Assembly: GCA_012184525.1 (NCBI GenBank)
Contig: WOFQ01000043.1
Span: 62,001-126,000, forward strand
Length of the DNA: 64,000 nucleotides
Source: Xenoacremonium recifei
Lineage: Eukaryota; Ascomycota; Sordariomycetes; Hypocreales; Nectriaceae
Reading direction: 5' to 3'
Part shown: one piece after another, positions 11,797 to 24,013 of the stretch
How positions within the stretch are numbered: position 1 is the first letter of the stretch
Layout: every line of letters starts with the position of its first letter
Translations under genes and position numbers: made by a program
The notes under the pieces: generated by a model
What the model saw: the letters and a program-made list of their open reading frames with translations, nothing else
Database searches by the model: none
What the model was told of the DNA's origin: nothing

Positions 11797-13081
11797 ATGA
11801 GTATCCCGGAGCTGTTCACCGGCTATGGAGCAAAATGTGCTCAGGATTGGGAAACCCTGGAAAAGGTACACTCTACGGCCGTGCAGAGTATATACAAGAC
11901 TAACAAGATCAATGAACAGTTCGACTTTCAGCCTAAGCCTTTTGAGGATTTTGATGTAGACATTGAAATTAATTACTGTGGCGTGTGTGGTTCTGACGTG
12001 CATACCCTGAGCGGTGGATGGGTTAGAATTGACTCAAAAAGAAATATCCTACAACACCATAGCTAATGATATCCTAGGGTGGTACGCTATATCCCTCTGT
12101 TGTTGGCCATGAGATTGTTGGTCGAGTCCGCCGGGTTGGGCCTGGCGTAGTCTCTATTAAGCTGGGCGATGTTGTCGGCGTTGGACCTAACGCTTGGAGT
12201 TGCGGGGACTGCTCGGCCTGTAAGAAGGATATGGAGCAATATTGCGTACGAAAATCACGAGTCATCCCATGTCGCATGTTACAGCCCAGCTAAAATATGC
12301 CAGCCTGATCTTGTGGAAACATATAACTTCCAATACAAGGACGGGTCAAGATCGTGGGGAGGATATGCCAACTACGTGAGAGTAAACGAGAGGTAAGCCT
12401 TGGAAAGCAATCTCCAGGTTGGTCCAGTAATCTAGATCTTCAAATTGTGACAGGTTCGTTTTTCCAATCCCTCAGGGCATGGACTTGGCCATGGTAGCGC
12501 CCATGTTCTGCGCCGGTCTGACCGTGTTCTCTCCACTCAAACGAGCGAACGTCAAACCAGGAACACGAGTTGGGGTTATCGGAATAGGTGGACTGGGACA
12601 CTATGCTGTTATGTTTGCTGCAGCTATGGGGGGTGATGTAACGGCTATATCACACACCGCTGGCAAGAAAGATGATGCAACAAAGATGGGTGCATCAACG
12701 TTTCTCGTCACAGGTGAAAGTGGCTGGGCTGAAAGGGCAGGGCGAAGCTTGGACCTTATAATTTGCACTTCATTCGACAAGCAAATGCCATTATCGAAGT
12801 ATCTCTCCTTACTAGACGTGGGAGGATCCTTGGTATATGTTGGCATACCTGAGTGCGATCTTCCAGCTCTTCCTCCGACCTTGATGATTGGAAATAACTC
12901 GGCCCTGAGAGGATCCAACACAGGAAGTAAAGAGGAGGTCAAGGAAATGCTGGATTTGGTGGCTTCAAGCAGAGTACGGAGTTGGGTTGAGGTGATTCCG
13001 ATGAGTCAAGTTTCTCAAGCAATTACAAAACTTCGAAAAGGGGAGGCAAGATATCGTTATGTCTTGAAGAGGGACTGGTAA
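11797..13081 (+). CDS. Zinc-dependent alcohol dehydrogenase, cinnamyl-alcohol/ADH6-type
   Basis: This is a medium-chain zinc alcohol dehydrogenase of about 369 residues, probably NADPH-dependent and cytosolic, interconverting aldehydes and alcohols. Exons are 11797-12021, 12078-12245, 12304-12392 and 12454-13081; all junctions keep frame. Catalytic zinc ligands are in CGVCGSDVH and VVGHEIVGRV. The structural zinc site is SCGDCSACKKDMEQYC, four cysteines in the usual spacing. The Rossmann motif is GVIGIGGLGHYA. The C terminus YRYVLKRDW is typical of the CAD/ADH6-7 group. A role in removing aldehydes made by the neighbouring amine enzymes is plausible but inferred. All key residues I checked are present, unlike in the adjacent amine oxidase remnant. 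Confidence 0.93.
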
Positions 13082-14986
13082 CATGAAATATAAGGTAGAA
13101 GAATACAGACTATGGGGCAGAATAATTCTAAGCAGCAGCATCGGGGTTGTATTTATCAGGGCAATCACGACGTAACTAGCAAAATCATCACTGGACGCAT
13201 TTCTGCGAAGGGAACAAACTTCATCGGATTTGGACTTATTCCCAGATTACCACAGTTCGGTGGAGTATACTGGCTCAAGTGTGATAGGTTACAATAGGTA
13301 TCAAGGTACCAGGCGTACGGAGAAGTATTAGTGGCACTCACCTTCAACCTCTTTCCCGGGCTTGATGTGTTCAGTTGTTTTTGTTCTTCTGCTTTTTCAT
13401 TTCCAGGATCGATCCATTGCCGAACGAAGATATCGACCTAGTCCGACTGGTAATGATAGGATTGGCCACGAAGTTTCTTAGAACACGTCTGCCACAATCG
13501 AGTACGAACAGCGCGAGTGAGGAAGTTTTCGTACAGGTGCAAATAAATCGCAGGAGGCGTGCAAGGCCAAGAATATGGGTCTCTGGCTGGCTTCAACAAA
13601 ATCTGCCCAAGAATTCAACCCTTCGTCCCCGTACGTCTCATGACAGTTAGCGTGCATGCAGGCACCTCGCCGTGTAGTAGCGGCTAGATGAAGGCAGTCG
13701 GTTCTCCTCTTCTTAGCATGTAAGCTCGGCTTACGTCCTTAGCCTCAAGAAATGCGCCTAGGTTTTCAAAGTTGGATTATTGAATAGAATCCCCCCTTCC
13801 CCCCTCAAGGCATTCATGATGATGTTGGATGACTGGACGGACGTAATACCAGCTGCCGAAAATGAGTTGCATGGGCGGGACATGCTATGCACGTATCGCG
13901 AGACGCTTTGCGCCCGCACCCAGGGTCCCCAGACGCACCTGATTCACTAGTAGCTACGCGAACATTCCTTGTGAACCGGTATACGTAACCATCGCGGTTC
14001 ATCTTGTCTCCTTAGTAGGTTACTTCATTCCGTTAACACTCCGAAGCTGATGTGACTCTGATCAACTAAAGCGCGAAACATTTGCACCACAAAAAGTTGA
14101 CCGTAAACCATTCGTAGTTAGCTCAATTAGAAAAAGTGTGTCAGACCTCGATTAACAAATGCAGTAATAGCTACTGAGCCTAACTGTCGCAGAATTCCAC
14201 CTCAAGTAGTTAGTTCGTTCACTTTGGCTCTGGGAATGTTGAACAGATGTTTAGCTGATAGAGGCGGTGATAACACGGACTTTGCTCTTCCGAAGGAATT
14301 GCCATGTCAAGATCCTGGCATGTGCTCTAGCATTCAGGAGTTGCTGCAAGGATCTAACTCCAACGGCACGCAACATCAGGGGTAAGCGCCAGGGAATATT
14401 AGGGCTTCAGAGAGCGAGTCAGTCAGATTTTAAATTCGTCGCGGTAGGAAGGGAGAACAAAAGAGAGATCAGCATTTCACAGAACTCTATCTGCCGCGCT
14501 TTATAGGGAAGCAACAGGAGAGCAAACCAAGATTGGCGACACTGGGTTTAAGGCCAGGGTGGACACGTGACCAGAATGTATATCCTGATACTTCCGGATA
14601 GAATGGAATCTCCCGGTAAGATGAAACACCCAAGCGAGACGTAACAGGTCATGTTTTATGGTAGCCGTTGAGTGACTAGGTGTCACTCATCAGGACCGAA
14701 GTTCCTCGTCTCTCATCAGTTGGGTAGTATTCCAAGGATTGCGCAACCAATATTGGATGCGGGCTTTCATTACAGGGCGACACTCCAGGGGAAAGCTATC
14801 TCGGGCGGCTTCCGGCACCTGAAGGGAAATTCCCGACGTCGTACTCGGCACCCAGCGGAGGAAAGGGGACTTTTCGAAAGAATAGAAGATGAAGCGAAGT
14901 TGTGCTGATTTAAACCTGCAAAGGTACCCTGACTCGAAGCACGAAAGAATAAACACTGTATCAGCGCCTGGCCTTGTTAAATAACA
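13082..14986. other. 1.9-kb spacer with a perfect inverted repeat
   Basis: I find no convincing gene here; open frames are short and show no family features. The only structure noted is the 8-base inverted repeat at 14669-14689. The last few hundred bases should be the promoter of the GT2 gene. Confidence 0.4.
14669..14689. promoter_or_regulatory. Perfect 8+8 inverted repeat with 5-base spacer
   Basis: TGAGTGAC, five bases, then GTCACTCA. It lies about 300 bases upstream of the glycosyltransferase start and could be a dimeric regulator site or chance. Confidence 0.4.
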
Positions 14987-17213
14987 ATGCAACGTGCACT
15001 TCGCTACCCTAAGACGCTAGTTGGTGACCATTTGGGTTCCGCACACGAATATCGACGGGCCAGCAGAGTGTCCTCCACATCGACATCCCGTAGCTCGTCC
15101 CTGGCATCCCGCGCAACCTCACCAACACCGAATGGTCAAGCAACAAATTATCGATTCAAATCAGACATTAAAGACTTAGAATGCTACAATATCGCATACA
15201 ACATATCAAGCCTGAAAAGAAACGAAGAACCCGATGTCCTATACCCGGCTCCATGGAAACTGGCATTTTCAAAGCTCTCTGGTGTCCTATTCGTTTTTGG
15301 TTCCGTTATTGGTCTTTGGATGTGTTTCCTTCAATTGCAGTTTCTGGCTGGGGAAGAAGGCAAGGCTCTATCTCCATGGCGTAAACGGCTGAATTGGTTT
15401 TTACTCCTAAGTAGCTTTCATATCCCTCGTACGTTATTTCATCTCAGTTTCGAATTTTTCCTTGGGCTGACCCCTTGGATACTCCAGTGTTTAATTTGCA
15501 AGGCATTCTTACATTCATGACTTGTTTCGGGAGATGGCGGCCTCGGCTGCGACTTCGAGGCGATGTCGTTCCATCGATCGACGTGGTTGTGACAGTTTGC
15601 AACGAGAGACTGGATATCGTGCAGGACACTGTGAGAGCTGCACTTGATGTTGACTACCCTAAGGACCGTTTTCGAGTTATTATCACAGATGACGGTGCTT
15701 CAGGCAAGCTACAGGCTTGGGCAGCCGGGCTGGCGCGCGAACATCCCAACATCCATTACACCGCGCGGGTCAAGTCTGGTGCGGGTGGGTACAAGGCCGG
15801 TAACATCAACCATGCCGTACAGTTTGTACAAACAATACGCGGAGGGGCAGCTGAGCTCATTGCAGTCCTAGACGCGGACATGATACCCTCTCCAACATGG
15901 CTGCGCATCATTACTCCTCACCTTATGCAGGACGCCAAGATGGGTGTCGTCTGCCCGGCACAGCAATTTTACAACACACCAAATCAGGACCCTTTATACC
16001 AAGAATGGAATCATCACTGGCAATTTGGCCATGGATTGCGCGACTCGATAGGACTCGGCGCGAACTACGGTTCGGGCTGGGTAGCGCGGCGCGCCGCAAT
16101 TGACAGCATCGGGGGCATACCGACGTCCTGCCTCACAGAGGATGTATACAGCGCGTACCTCATGCTAGCAGACGGATGGAGGACTGGCTATGTGACCGAG
16201 ACGGTGCAGTGGGGGTTAGTACCCGACTCGTACCACGGCCATATCAAACAAATGGTGCGTTGGTACATTGGTGTATGCCAGGCCAATCGCCAGATGGGAT
16301 TTTTCCTACGCCAAAAGGTCACAGGTAAGATGTCAAGGTTGATGCGTGCGATGGGGGCCCTCGACAGCGTGCAGGCTCATTTGGAGATGCCTTACCTAGG
16401 TTTGCTGAGCTTGTTTATATGGCCAGCAGCTATCGCCTACGGCGTGCCAATAGTTCTCTTCAACAACGACGATTGGCGATTGGCCTTGCGCCTGAGTGCA
16501 GCATCAGAAATCAACGAGTTTCTCGTCATCTGCCTTCGCAGCCTCTTTACAGGCTACGCACCAAGCGTGCGCCAGGGAAGCGTCTTGTCCGCATGCCTCA
16601 TCCCATGTCAGTATCAGGACCTGCTCGAATGTCGTCCAAGTCGTCCTAATAACTCCCAGACTACTCCATCGCGCACTTTCGGACATTCATCCTGCCTCAG
16701 CGTTGGGGCGGCCACCAGCAGGGCTTTACGCCGTCGGGCACCATCAAGTCGGACGTACACGAGCGTGATCGCGTTCGTCGCGCCTCCGCCATACAGCGCC
16801 TCCGCCATGTTTTGTTCGAACTCAACGCCTGGGTTCATGGACTATTGTTGCTCACCTACATCGCTGCCTTGCTTATGCGTTTGAAACAAGAGGTCTCGAA
16901 AGGTGCCGATGCAAGGCAAACGTTGTGGCATATACTCCGTGGAGTTGCCTGGCCAGGCATGCCGTGGCTACAGTCCATCATAGGGCTATGGCTTCCTATA
17001 GCTTACGCGTTCTGGCCGCCCACCGTACCAGATCGCCAGGACTTAATGGCAAAGCATGTTCGGTCGAATGGACCACGCTATCCTATGGAGAGAGCTAGGA
17101 AAGGCGGATCGCGCCAGAGAGGCAGCTTTTGGGTCGAAATACGACTCTTTCATTGGTACTCTGTTTATGTGGTTTACTGCGTGACTCTGCTAGTTGGTTC
17201 ATTTTGGTGGTAA
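14987..17213 (+). CDS. Family 2 membrane glycosyltransferase (cellulose-synthase/hyaluronan-synthase-like)
   Basis: This is a processive-type GT2 enzyme of about 704 residues in the plasma membrane. Exons are 14987-15428, 15488-16606 and 16660-17213. The second intron must be removed: reading straight through shifts the frame, while splicing gives LSACLIPYYSIAHFRTFILP. A Ser/Thr-rich cytosolic N terminus precedes two helices (LSGVLFVFGSVIGLWMCF and the next). The catalytic domain shows D-D (ITDDGAS), DxD (VLDADM), TED (CLTEDVY) and QxxRW (KQMVRWY). Further helices follow at the C terminus. These four motifs are the ones required in cellulose, chitin and hyaluronan synthases. Related fungal GT2 proteins have been linked to hyphal growth on solid surfaces and to surface polysaccharide. 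The product here is unknown. Confidence 0.92.
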
Positions 17214-17885
17214 GAATAAGTGTTCGAGAATACAGGAAATTGGCCAGAGGTTATCCTAAGGGACTTGTTAGAGGATCAAGTTTTAGAAAACTGCGAACCC
17301 CAAGCCGCCTGCTTGTTGATCGTAACACTCAACTTCTCCTATCCAAGCTCCCTGTTGGAGTTTGATGCAGTCTTTCTCTACCTGTGGGAGTGAAATCGAA
17401 TTCGCCGTATAGGCCCGTTTGATCCACGCCGTCACTAACAACTCCCTGGCCTATCAGTTCATTGTCGTCAATGAAAAGAAGACTGCGATCATTATAGACT
17501 TCTTCCTTAATATTCAACTTTCACCTAGCTACTGCCAAGCTTTCCCTCTAGGTGAGCGAAACCCGCCCGTCAATCATATTATCACCTTATCACCTCCCAG
17601 TCCAATGTTTTCTGCGCGGGTGAGGGGAGACCCGCTTGCACAGTGGGTACAATGGCTGTGGAGGCTCCCGTATCTCTTCTTATCGCTTCTTCTCTCATTG
17701 GACTTAACCTTTCAAGCCTAGTGTCATAGACGAGCCATTGTCGATAATAAATAATCTCTCGTATCGTCCGTGTTTACTCCCTGCTTTGCCGATTGCCTGT
17801 TTGCTCGAGCGTTTACAAAAATACCACATCATATCCCTGTCTTAAGTCTAAGCATACCTTCAGTTGACGCAAGGGGACAGACAGT
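17214..17885. other. Spacer upstream of the FAD oxidoreductase
   Basis: This is non-coding as far as I can see: the 3' flank of the GT2 gene and the promoter of the next gene. No repeats noted. Confidence 0.35.
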
Positions 17886-19436
17886 ATGTTGGCTCGCCGT
17901 CTCCTAGCAGACCCGGGTCTTCCCCGCCCCCAACCTACGCCATCGTATTGGCAGCAGCCCGAGCATGATATCGCCAACACGCAGTCAACTTCGCTCTCTC
18001 CTGGTAGTGACGTTGTCATTATTGGTTCCGGGATCACTGCATGCGCAGCCACGTATTCGCTTTTGGAAGCAGATCACTCGTCCTCGAAACCCACGATCAC
18101 CATCCTGGAAGCACGCTCTTTATGCTCGGGGGCTACTGGCCGCAATGGTGGTCATATAAAATACAATGCGGTCCCTGAATATGCCCGTCTAAAGAAGATT
18201 CTAGGCTCACACGAAGCTGCCGCTCCCATTGTTCGATTCTGCCGTTCTCAGTACCAGGCCATCAGGGAAGCGGCCGAACATTTAGGAGTCAAAGAAGTGG
18301 GTGAGATACGCGAGGTTGTGGCTGTAACTGCGTACATGAGCAAGGCATTGTTCGACGACATGCGAGTTGCACTCGATGACTTTAACGCAAACTTTCCCGA
18401 ATGGTCTAAAGACTATGTCCTGTATGGACCTGAGGATGCCTCAAAGGTTAGCAGGGTCCAGTTCATAGTGGCCCAAGAGACGTTGCTGATTCCAGGATTC
18501 TCTGACAATTAGCTATTTGCACTTCAAAATACCCAAGGCTGTCTGGTTGGACCTGCAGGGGCCGCTTGGCCGTATCGCGTTGTGACTGGGATATTCCAGT
18601 CCTTGCTCAAAAAGTATCGGAACCGCTTGAGCATCGAAACATCCACTCCAGCGCTTGAGATCATCAAGTCAGGTTCTGAACTCGCCCCCTTTACTGTCCG
18701 TACTCCCCGTGGTAAGATAACTACGCGGAACGTCATCCATTGCTCGGAAGGGCACACAGCACACCTTCTTCCGCGGCTGAGAGGAATATTATGGCCACGT
18801 CGCGGCCAGATGACAGTTCAAAAGCCGGACTCAAAAGGTATGATTGCAAGCCATGCTGGTCGGTACTCCTGGGCTTTCATTTTCCCATCGAAATTTGATT
18901 ATGTGACCCAAAACTCAAAGACTGGGGAAATATTTATAGGCGGCGGAGAAACCGATGTGGCAGATAGCCCATGGGATATATATGCGCAGCCATCGGATAC
19001 AGAGGAGTTAATGGGCTGCAAGATCCATCTTGTCGGCGTCCTACCTCAGATTATGGAACCGAGACCAGAGCATATGCCCCAGTTGAAGGCTTCTTGGACA
19101 GGTATCATGGGTTTCTCGGTTGATGCAATGCCGATGGTGGGAAGGTTGCCGGAAGCAGTGACGGGTCGGCGAACAGATGCCGAACAGGATGAAACCGGTC
19201 TTGGAGTTGGCGAGTGGATCGCTGCTGGTTATGGAGGCTATGGTATGGTCAACAGTTGGTTATGCGGGCGGGCCATTGGTGACATGGTGCTTCATCCGGG
19301 ACGCGACGATTTGCCCTTTGGGTTGCCATCAGGTTACATCATGGATGAAGCCCGATACGGGCGTTTGTACCAGGCCCTCGATGAACGCTTGGCAGCTGGG
19401 ACCAAAATGGAGCATAGCTACCGTGCTTTGTTGTAG
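17886..19436 (+). CDS. DAO-family FAD-dependent amine/amino-acid oxidoreductase
   Basis: This is an FAD oxidoreductase of the D-amino-acid oxidase fold, about 494 residues. Exons are 17886-18446 and 18513-19436 (intron GTTAGC..TAG, in phase 0). The ADP-binding motif is VVIIGSGITACAATYSL near residue 42, followed by the FAD contact GATGRNGGH. The C-terminal half contains the second FAD segment GYGGYGMVNSWLCGRAIGDM. Relatives oxidise secondary amines, N-methyl amino acids or gamma-glutamylputrescine, passing electrons to O2. No signal peptide or peroxisomal SKL-type C terminus is obvious. It lies just outside the amine module and could belong to it, but could equally stand alone. Confidence 0.88.
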
Positions 19437-19875
19437 GGTCGAACAATGGAAGAATACTCCGTACTATTAGTGTGGTCCTTGGGCGAAACAAGTGAGGGCG
19501 GAAATCGGAAATCCGGACTGCTGATGACTGACAAGGGCTCCTCCTACCACCAACAAGAAGACGCAGAATGCTTTGTCATTATTTTCCATATATAGTTCCC
19601 TCTAAATTAAATGATAAAATTGTGTGTGTTTCTCTGGATTTGAGGGAAATCCCCTGGCGGACTTAAGGTCCACCGGCGGATCTGCAGTGTGGGAGGCGCT
19701 TCCGCCTTTCCGCTTCCCGCCGCGATGTTGATCTTTGTGACGCCTGAACTCCCCTCCGGTCGCAACTCCAACAACACATAAAGATCTTGCCCTCGTTAAC
19801 GCTCAGAAAGATCACCGATAGGTCCTGGGTCCGCTACAACCTTAACGATTGCAAAATATCCACTCACAATACAAG
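19437..19875. promoter_or_regulatory. Promoter region of the first SDR of the sugar/polyol block
   Basis: This region is GC-rich around 19655-19735, with several CGG/CCG triplets. It includes a CCG-N5-CCG direct repeat at 19702-19712 followed by ATGTTGATC, an arrangement repeated in the transaldolase promoter. Confidence 0.55.
19702..19712 (-). promoter_or_regulatory. CCG-N5-CCG direct repeat (candidate Zn2Cys6 site)
   Basis: CCGCCTTTCCG lies about 165 bases upstream of the SDR start at 19876. It reads as CGG-N5-CGG on the minus strand. It is one of eight similar sites in the block. Confidence 0.5.
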
Positions 19876-21242
19876 ATGACTGGCACACATCCTCTTTCTG
19901 GAAGTTCTCTCTTCAATCTGAAGGGTCAGGTAGCCGTTGGTACGTTACTGAAATGGCCTAGAGACACCGTGGAAGCTAAAATAGGATCTTTTCAGTCACT
20001 GGAGGCGGCACAGGTATCGGGCTTAGTAAGAATACCTTTCATTTGATGTCAACGGTGATGCTAAGGATGAAGTTTCGGCACAATGCCTCGCTGCCAATGG
20101 AGCCAAGGTTTACATCACTGGGCGGCGCCAAAAGGTCTTGGAAACTAGTGCAGCAGCCCATGGAACCCCTGAAGCCCTCAACAACTCTGGCGGCTCCTTG
20201 GTTCCCCTATGTATGGATGTCAATTCTAAGGAAAGTATCACGGCCGTTGTTCAGGAAATCAAGAAAAACGACGGGTTCGTAAACATGTAAGTGTCGCGTG
20301 CCAGAAACAATTGCCCGGGCAATTTCGGTTAAGTCAAGAAAGTCTAGTCAATAATGCTGGTGTTGGTGGAGGCCGTGCGGCAGCTGCTTCATCTGCTGGA
20401 AGTGACATATACTCTAAGGCCATGTTTGAAGAGGACATTGAAGATTGGCAAAGAGGTAGGCCAAAACACAGTATCACGGAAGCTAGGAATTTTAACCCTT
20501 ATTTCAGTATATATGTCAAACAACACCGCTGTCTACTTCGTAACAGCCGCGTTCGTTCCTCTGCTTTCAGCTGCAGCTTCCAAGAGCCCCTCAGGCGTTC
20601 CTGGAAATGTAATCAACATGTCCTCACAGAGTGGTATCACCAAATGGTCTGTCATCCTGAAATCTATCAATAAGTTGAATGATGCTGACCTTTCCGTTCG
20701 ACAGGTCGCAGAATAGCCAGTACTCTTATAACGTGAGTCAATTTATCTCAAAGGGAGTGAAGATCGTGTTGACACCATTCAGTGCAGCAAGGCTGCCACA
20801 AATCATCTCACCAGAATGCTCGCTTATGAGCTTAGCAACGAGAAGATTGGCATCAGAGTTAATGCAATCTGTCCAGGTATGGAATACTTTAAGGTTTTGC
20901 CGTTACAGTTTAATAATAGTCATCGTAGGATATTTTCCGTCCGAGCTTACCTATGGATCTTCTGATGAAAGGAATAAAACGACTTGGCCCCAGGATAAGT
21001 TCGAGAAGGAGATGATCCGAGTCGGTGCGAACGTCCCACTTGGACGTCCTGGGACTGACCAGGAAATGGCTAGTGTAAGGATATCCCATCCATGGACCTC
21101 TCAAATATGACTTCGTCATACCAGCCTTTTGCTGACTTCAAAATAGGTCATTCTAGTCCTTGCTACAAATAGTTATATCACTGGGAGCTTGCTGGTTGTC
21201 GATGGTGGCCTGTTACTTCGACATCCCGGAACTGGTGCTTGA
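19876..21242 (+). CDS. Short-chain dehydrogenase/reductase with nine small exons
   Basis: This is a classical NAD(P)-dependent SDR of about 307 residues. Exons are 19876-19939, 19996-20025, 20073-20286, 20343-20455, 20508-20646, 20705-20732, 20783-20876, 20929-21074 and 21147-21242. The second and sixth are only 30 and 28 bases. At first sight the gene looks frameshifted at exon 3. Choosing the acceptor GATGAAG ending at 20072 gives TGGGTGIGL-ISAQCLAANGA, and the frame stays open to the stop. The cofactor motif TGGGTGIG, the NNAG motif (LVNNAGVGG), a Ser in NMSSQSG and the catalytic YNCSK are all present. The C terminus is SLLVVDGGLLLRHPG. It is the first gene of the sugar/polyol block and has the GC-rich promoter motif. 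The substrate is unknown; a sugar or polyol is likely from context. Confidence 0.88.
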
Positions 21243-21821
21243 TTATCTCAGTGATAGCCCGTCAGAACCTTGACAAGCGATCAAGGAATTGGGAAGGACT
21301 CGATAGTCTTAAGACATGATCCTATTAACTCTAGAAGGGTTCGATTCCGACTCTGTAGATATCTCAGCATACGACCATCTGTCACCGACGTAATTAGGCT
21401 TTACCAGGCGCGTGTATAGGAAGATGAAAATGGATCTGAGTGTAGCCGCTCAGTGTCCTGGAGTGAATGAACAAGGCATCATTGTTAGATCCTCCGCTAA
21501 AGCAATGCTTTCGAAAACCCTGCATACTCTAAACACTGTCTCGGCCTCGAAATGACTGCATACATAGAGCGCTTTGCAAGCAACTAGATATGACTTTGGA
21601 AGCAGCTAGCAATTTTGAATCTCCATACTTTGCCATCAAGACAATAGTACATCTACGATATCGAATAATCACATTTCTATTCTAAGCGTCCTATTACGAA
21701 AGTAACAAGTAATGTTTCTACTAGACATGCGGTAGAAATACTAATAACCGGTAGCCTTCGCCCCATATAGACTGTCCGTCTTTATATCTTGACAGTAGCA
21801 GAGAGCTCTCACGCAATAAGC
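21243..21821. other. Convergent spacer
   Basis: This separates the 3' ends of the SDR (plus) and the transporter (minus). AT-rich with no gene seen. A tRNA B-box-like string at about 21347 was examined and rejected. Confidence 0.35.
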
Positions 21822-24013
21822 TTAATCTTCCTCTGCCACATTCTCAGTTTCAACAGCATGGCCACTTTCAACATGCTTAACGGCAGTTTTTCGAAACTCT
21901 GCCACAGTCAGGCTCCCACCAACCTCATCCTTTTCGAAAATTGCAGATATTTCTTCGATTGTCAAGTTCTTAGTCTCGGGAAAGTAAAAGTAGGTGACAG
22001 CAATATAGCCGGCCAAGATGACAAGGTAAACACCGTAGCTTCAAATGACCGTCAGTTACTGGAACTGCCTATATTAACATAATGACTTACTACTTCCACC
22101 CAATCGCGTCCAGAGCAATAGGGTTCACGAAGGTATTCACTGTGACAGCGATGAACTGGATGACAATGTATAAAGCCATCCCCTTCATTCGCATATGATA
22201 TGGTAGAATCTCAACGGGGTATCTGGTCGCTGTTTAGGAGAATGACTCGCAAAAAGGGCCCTCGGTTCTGAAAAATACTCACGCAAATTGGAGAGGGGTC
22301 CAAGCACAATCATAAGCTCCGAAGAAGAAGAACAGGAACGGGATCACTGCAATTCCCACCGCCGAATTGCCAGATGTAGCATACGCCCCCGAAAGCCCCA
22401 TTGCAAACACATAGCTCACAAACATGCCGCAATTCGAGAAGAGCCAGAGGAATCTTCGGCCCAGCCTTTCAACCAGGAGCGCAGCAGAAGTCGAAATAAT
22501 CACTAATCATAGTATCAGCATTATTCCGTTCCGATCCTAGCTCTTCGACCTACGGTTCCAGATCTGCAGGCCTGCGTTGATCCCCGATACCTGCGCAGAG
22601 CTTTTGATACCGACTTGCGCCAAGGTTGGGGCCAGATAACTGAAACGGTAAGTGCGATGTCTCAATATATGTCCAGGGGCACTGACTAGTTTATGATACC
22701 GTTTCCTACCCAGTTAACCCCGACGCCGACGACGACAAGAATCAGCAACCGGTGTCGATTCGCCTTCCCTTTAAAAAAGTCGAGATACGAAGTGTCCTCG
22801 TAAGACTTCTCAACATTCAGAGCTGTCTTGATCTCCTGGTACTGGTATTGAACGAGGGGGTCAGTAGATTCGCCGTTGGCATGGTACTTAGCCAGGATTT
22901 GGAGGGCTTCGTCATCTCTTCCTTTCTCGACTAACCACTAAGCTATTGTTAGATTATCCTCAGAGACCTCTTTGCAACATGAAAGGCAACTGTGAAACTC
23001 ACCCGAGGAGATTCTGGACATCCTAGGGTCACTAGGATGATGAAAACCGGTCCCACCATTTGCAAAAAACAAGGTAGGCGCCAGGCAATATTTCCGCTCA
23101 TATACAAAGTCCCAACTTAGGATGATCAGTTTTCCAATTGGGTAGACGATCAGATCACACTATCCAAGATAACTTACAACAAACCCAAGAGGAGATGATC
23201 GATGCGATATAATAGATACACGTATCTGCAAGGATTAGCCCACGTCAGTCTCATTGGTCAAAATCTGCTTACAGAAACCGGCGATCTTGGCGCGGTAGCG
23301 AGGATGAGCAATTTCCTGCAGCAACGTCGGCGCTGTGCTGAGACAGAACGAGGTCCCTACACCAATTACTCCGCGGCCAGCTGCGTACATCGCAATGTTC
23401 TTGGCTGCTCCATTAATAGCAGCACCGATGATCTTGGCCAAGAATTAGTACTACTCTGAAAATTTCCTGCAGTTGACTTACGACGATAACCGCGCCTATC
23501 CAGACAGTCGGTCGCCTTCCAAATCGAGCAGAGATATTGTCCGCGAACCAGGAGAATCTGCATGGTGTTAAATACTCGCATTGCTTGCTATATCCTTACG
23601 TTCAACTCACATTACAGTAGGGAGAAATAACGAAGCACTAATGCCGCCAAGCTTCGCCCCTGTAGGATGTCCTAGAAAGTCTTGCCACTGATCCATGGCT
23701 TGAAGTCCATTCATCAGACTGCCGTCGACTGAAGGCTGTTAGTATCCAAGACAAAGCTATTGGTTTACGGGGTTGTCTTACATCCATTCATAAAGGTAAC
23801 GCCACATAACCCAATGCAGTGCAGTACATTCATTCGGAGACCTTCGAGATGGAACTGTCAGCCTTGAAACTGTTGAATAGCGGAAATGGCTTGGCTACAC
23901 TTATCCTTCCACCACTGGTCTCTGGTATTGTTTGGGAGATCTCTATACTGCGGCCCTTCGTCCAGGACTTCCTGAGCCTGTCGCTCCTGGTCATTCGACT
24001 TCTTGACAGACAT
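21822..24013 (-). CDS. Sugar-porter family MFS transporter, copy 1
   Basis: This is a twelve-helix sugar transporter of the lactose-permease-like fungal group, in the plasma membrane. The start is the ATG at 24013. Exon 1 is 24013-23899, exon 2 is 23841-23782 and exon 3 begins at 23728; several more follow to 21822. The spliced protein shows FDGSLMNGLQAMDQW and RFGRRP after helix 2. It continues with GRGVIGVGTSF, the PESPR motif before the central loop, LVERLGRRF, and PETKNLTIEE at the start of the C-terminal tail. All junctions I checked keep frame. It is closely similar in layout to the transporters at 35517-37385 and 44138-46226. The substrate is probably a sugar or polyol, matching the neighbouring dehydrogenases. 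Confidence 0.9.

Noticed and set aside
16600..16820. Apparent frameshift near the end of the GT2 catalytic region
   Set aside because: A GTCAGT..CCCAG intron (16607-16659) restores LIPYYSIAHFRTF and the downstream membrane helices.
20000..20100. Apparent frameshift between exons 2 and 3 of the SDR at 19876
   Set aside because: Using the acceptor that ends GATGAAG (20072) gives GIGL-ISAQCLAANGA in frame, so the gene is intact.
21300..21370. Possible tRNA gene suggested by GGTTCGATTCC
   Set aside because: The flanking bases do not form a T-arm stem and no matching acceptor stem or A box is present.
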